A DNA stretch of 64,000 bases. It comes from Bacillus subtilis subsp. subtilis. Lineage in GTDB: Bacteria; Pseudomonadota; Gammaproteobacteria; Xanthomonadales; Xanthomonadaceae. Of the stretch, positions 61,937 to 64,000 are shown one piece after another. The stretch covers positions 62,001-126,000 of the forward strand of contig JAHREJ010000005.1 in the NCBI GenBank assembly GCA_021733645.1, written 5' to 3'. Position numbers and translations under genes: made by a program. The notes beneath the pieces were generated by a model. That model searched no databases. It was not told the DNA's origin and was given only the letters and a program-made list of their open reading frames with translations. Position 1 is the stretch's first letter. Each line of letters opens with the position of its first letter.

Positions 61937-61964
61937 GACGGCATCATCCACACGCGGCGGGGCG

Positions 61965-63947
61965 CTACCGGTCGCCGGCCTTGCGGCGCCGGTAATCGGT
62001 GCGGTTTGCCTGGAACCGGGCGATGCTCTGGCCCAGTTCGTCCAATGCGTTGGCCGGCAGCCACACCTGCTGGGTTCCCCGCGTCATCGCCGTATACGCC
62101 GCACGCACCGGGTTGTGCGCGTAGCCACGCCCGAAGCTGGTGCGGAAGCAGCACATCGACATCGCCACCCGGGAAAACTCGGTGTTCTTGGCATGCTCCA
62201 CCAGCAGCAGTTGCAGCGGCGCGTCGTGGAAGTCGGCCAGGCGCTGGCCCAGTTCGATGAAGCGGTCGCGGTTGTAGCCGCGCATGAACATCCGCGGGAT
62301 CTGGGTCATGTCCTGCTCGCTGCACTCGGCCAGCAGTGCTTCCCAGCGTTGGCTGCTGCCGCCGTGGGAGGTCATTTCGCGGTACGCCTCTTCGCCGCGG
62401 TTCACTTCACGCCCCAGGTGGGTGAGTGAATCGGGGTGGATACCGAAGGGGACACTGGCAGCGGCCAGCCGCTGCGCTTCTTCCAGCAGCCGCCAGGCGT
62501 TGCCGTACACGCGCGCGCCGCTGCCGGGCACCTGGTCCCAGGCGGTGTAGGTGCTCAACAGCGTGGGCTGGTCGCCCGACCCTTCGAAGGGCCCTTCGAA
62601 AAAGCCGGTTGCGTCCAGTGCCACGGTGTCGTTGACCAGTTGTTCGACCCGGCGGCCCTGGCGCACCGATTGGGCAATCTCCAGTGTCATGCCGGTGGCA
62701 AAACGCGGCGCCCGGCCCACCAGACGCTGGTTGGGATCGCCCAGGCTGATCACCGACCCTTCGTAGCCTGACAGCAGGCCCTTCCAGGCCGGGCTCATGT
62801 CGTGGCCTTCATCAACCAGCAGCGTGCCCCACGTTGCGGGAATGCGCGCACGGTGCAGCGCCAGCCACTTGCCGATGTGGTCCACGTTGAGACTGAGCAG
62901 CGGGGTCTTCTGCAACGCCGGGTCGAACATGCAGCGCCAGACGTGCTCGGCGGCGGCAATGAACGGGGCGGCGTCGATCATGGCCCACGGCAACGCGCGT
63001 ACGAAGTGACCCGGCTCCAGCCGTTGCGCCGGCGAGCGGCACCAGGCCGCGATGCCGTCAAAGGCCACGCGCAGCACGCGGGTGGGGGCGTGGTTGCCGA
63101 TGGGTTGCAGGCCGATGCGGTGGGCGATATCGCCGAAGGAGGCCTTGCTGATCTGGAAGGTCGGGCGGAATGCGGTGCCCAGGATGCCCTGGCGGAATGC
63201 GTGGCCGGCAATCTGGTTGGCAAAGCTGATCTGCGACAGGATCTCCACCGGCAAGGCACCGCTCAGACGACGTCGGAACGCCTGGACCTGGCCGGGGCGC
63301 GGCGCGATGTAGGTGTAGCGCCGGGTGGCGCTGTCCAGCAACTGCAGGATCAGGTGGGTCTTGCCCGCGCCGGCGTAGGCATCCAGGTCGATGTGTTCGT
63401 CATCGTTGGCCACGATCGCGCGCAGTGCGCGCGCCTGCTCGGCGGTGTAGTCGCCGCTGCGCTCGACGAATGCCGGTGCCTGCAGGGCAGGGTCGGTGGC
63501 GCTGTCCGGCGCGCGGTCGTCCGCCGCGTCGGTGTAGAAGCGGATCGTGTGCGGTTCCAGCGTGGTCCGGCAGGCGGCCTGGAATGGATCGGCCGGGTAC
63601 TGCGCGGGCGACAACTGGCAGAACTGCACCACGACCGCATCCGGGCCAAGTACCACGCCCTGCGCGGCCAGCGCGTCCAGCCAGTCGTTCACGCCCGTGG
63701 GCAGGCCGCCGCCCAGCGCGTGGAACTGTGCGGTGGCATCGTCCGGGCGGGCCGCGAACAGCGTGCAGGCCTGCTCGATCAACCGGGTCAGCGCCGCGCT
63801 GTGATGGGCGCGGCCCTGGCACAAGGCCGCGGCGAACAGCCCGGCGCGCTCCAGCGCGGTGGCCGGAATCCGGGCGGTGTCCAGAAAGGCGGCCAGCGCG
63901 GCCTGGGTCAGCGGCAGGAAGTAGGCAGAAGGGTGGGAAAGGGGCAT
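61965..63947 (-). CDS. Superfamily I helicase-like ATPase with uncharacterised N-terminal region
   Basis: This 660-residue protein has a UvrD/Rep-like motor: Walker A AYAGAGKTHLILQLL (around residue 205), Walker B VDEGHDMSPAWKGLL, motif III GDPNQRLVG and motif VI YTAMTRGTQQVWL. The first 180 residues, with FVERSGDYTAEQARALRAIV leading into the motor, match nothing I recognise. There are no neighbours on its strand. A role in DNA repair or anti-phage defence is possible but unproven. The ATG at 63947 is chosen over 63974 as the start MPLSHPSAYFLPLTQAA. Confidence 0.85.
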   Translation of the reverse strand: MPLSHPSAYFLPLTQAALAAFLDTARIPATALERAGLFAAALCQGRAHHSAALTRLIEQACTLFAARPDDATAQFHALGGGLPTGVNDWLDALAAQGVVLGPDAVVVQFCQLSPAQYPADPFQAACRTTLEPHTIRFYTDAADDRAPDSATDPALQAPAFVERSGDYTAEQARALRAIVANDDEHIDLDAYAGAGKTHLILQLLDSATRRYTYIAPRPGQVQAFRRRLSGALPVEILSQISFANQIAGHAFRQGILGTAFRPTFQISKASFGDIAHRIGLQPIGNHAPTRVLRVAFDGIAAWCRSPAQRLEPGHFVRALPWAMIDAAPFIAAAEHVWRCMFDPALQKTPLLSLNVDHIGKWLALHRARIPATWGTLLVDEGHDMSPAWKGLLSGYEGSVISLGDPNQRLVGRAPRFATGMTLEIAQSVRQGRRVEQLVNDTVALDATGFFEGPFEGSGDQPTLLSTYTAWDQVPGSGARVYGNAWRLLEEAQRLAAASVPFGIHPDSLTHLGREVNRGEEAYREMTSHGGSSQRWEALLAECSEQDMTQIPRMFMRGYNRDRFIELGQRLADFHDAPLQLLLVEHAKNTEFSRVAMSMCCFRTSFGRGYAHNPVRAAYTAMTRGTQQVWLPANALDELGQSIARFQANRTDYRRRKAGDR

Positions 63948-64000
63948 TTCAGGGTGTCTGTCGGCTGCCGGCACGGTAGCAGATGCACCCCCGCCGCGCT

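Overview
The window is GC-rich chromosomal DNA of a Xanthomonadaceae (Lysobacteraceae) bacterium, most probably a Stenotrophomonas or a close relative. Four things point there: a MurL/MurD2 pair (the alternative D-glutamate route to peptidoglycan described in Xanthomonas), an aspartate kinase fused to diaminopimelate decarboxylase, many TonB-dependent receptors, and GTAG-headed palindromes of the REP type known in Stenotrophomonas maltophilia as SMAG. I saw no rRNA, tRNA, CRISPR, phage or insertion-sequence gene. The DNA looks like core chromosome with expanded intergenic repeats.

Layout. 1-13 kb is an iron-acquisition block on the minus strand: a siderophore receptor cut by the window edge, a Fiu-PiuC-Sel1 unit, a Rieske protein with an acetyltransferase, and a heme-uptake operon (FecI sigma factor, FecR, heme-type receptor with signalling domain, heme oxygenase, DUF454-TonB fusion). 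Three Fur-box-like palindromes lie in its promoter regions. 13.5-18.8 kb is the suf iron-sulfur assembly operon led by its Rrf2-type regulator. 19-23.1 kb holds a SET-domain protein, a DJ-1/PfpI protein, small envelope proteins and an HU-like protein with a basic tail. 23.5-34 kb holds an OsmC protein, an amidohydrolase, a PhzF protein, the lysine-pathway fusion enzyme, murL-murD2, a SUKH-type protein and a dienelactone hydrolase. 34.5-35.5 kb is ispB.

35.7-48.6 kb is a maltose/maltodextrin utilisation locus: a GH13 alpha-glucosidase, a TonB receptor, a GH97 enzyme, a six-hairpin glycosidase, a GPH/MFS-type sugar transporter and a periplasmic GH13 amylase. The palindrome TGMATACGTATKCA occurs before all three transcription units. 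A LacI-family regulator that could bind it is encoded at 58 kb. 48.7-57.3 kb holds an SseB protein, a KaiC-like ATPase overlapping a hybrid histidine kinase, and an ABC-2 permease fused to an M1 peptidase with its ATPase. 59-64 kb holds ssb, two small membrane proteins, an AI-2E-type transporter and a superfamily I helicase-like protein.

The most unusual content is non-coding. Three intergenic loci (22.2-22.5, 37.5-37.8 and 57.5-57.9 kb) carry a family of about 100-140 bp elements. Each has long, near-perfect inverted arms of at least three unrelated types around one shared core. The core has a small inner hairpin followed by CCTCCTCCTTTA, which resembles the 16S rRNA anti-Shine-Dalgarno tail. 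In one tandem copy all three changes in the inner stem turn G-C pairs into G-U pairs on one strand only, which suggests a structured RNA. A second oddity lies at 33.9-34.6 kb, where the last 79 bp of ispB has been tandemly copied together with head-to-head SMAG palindromes.
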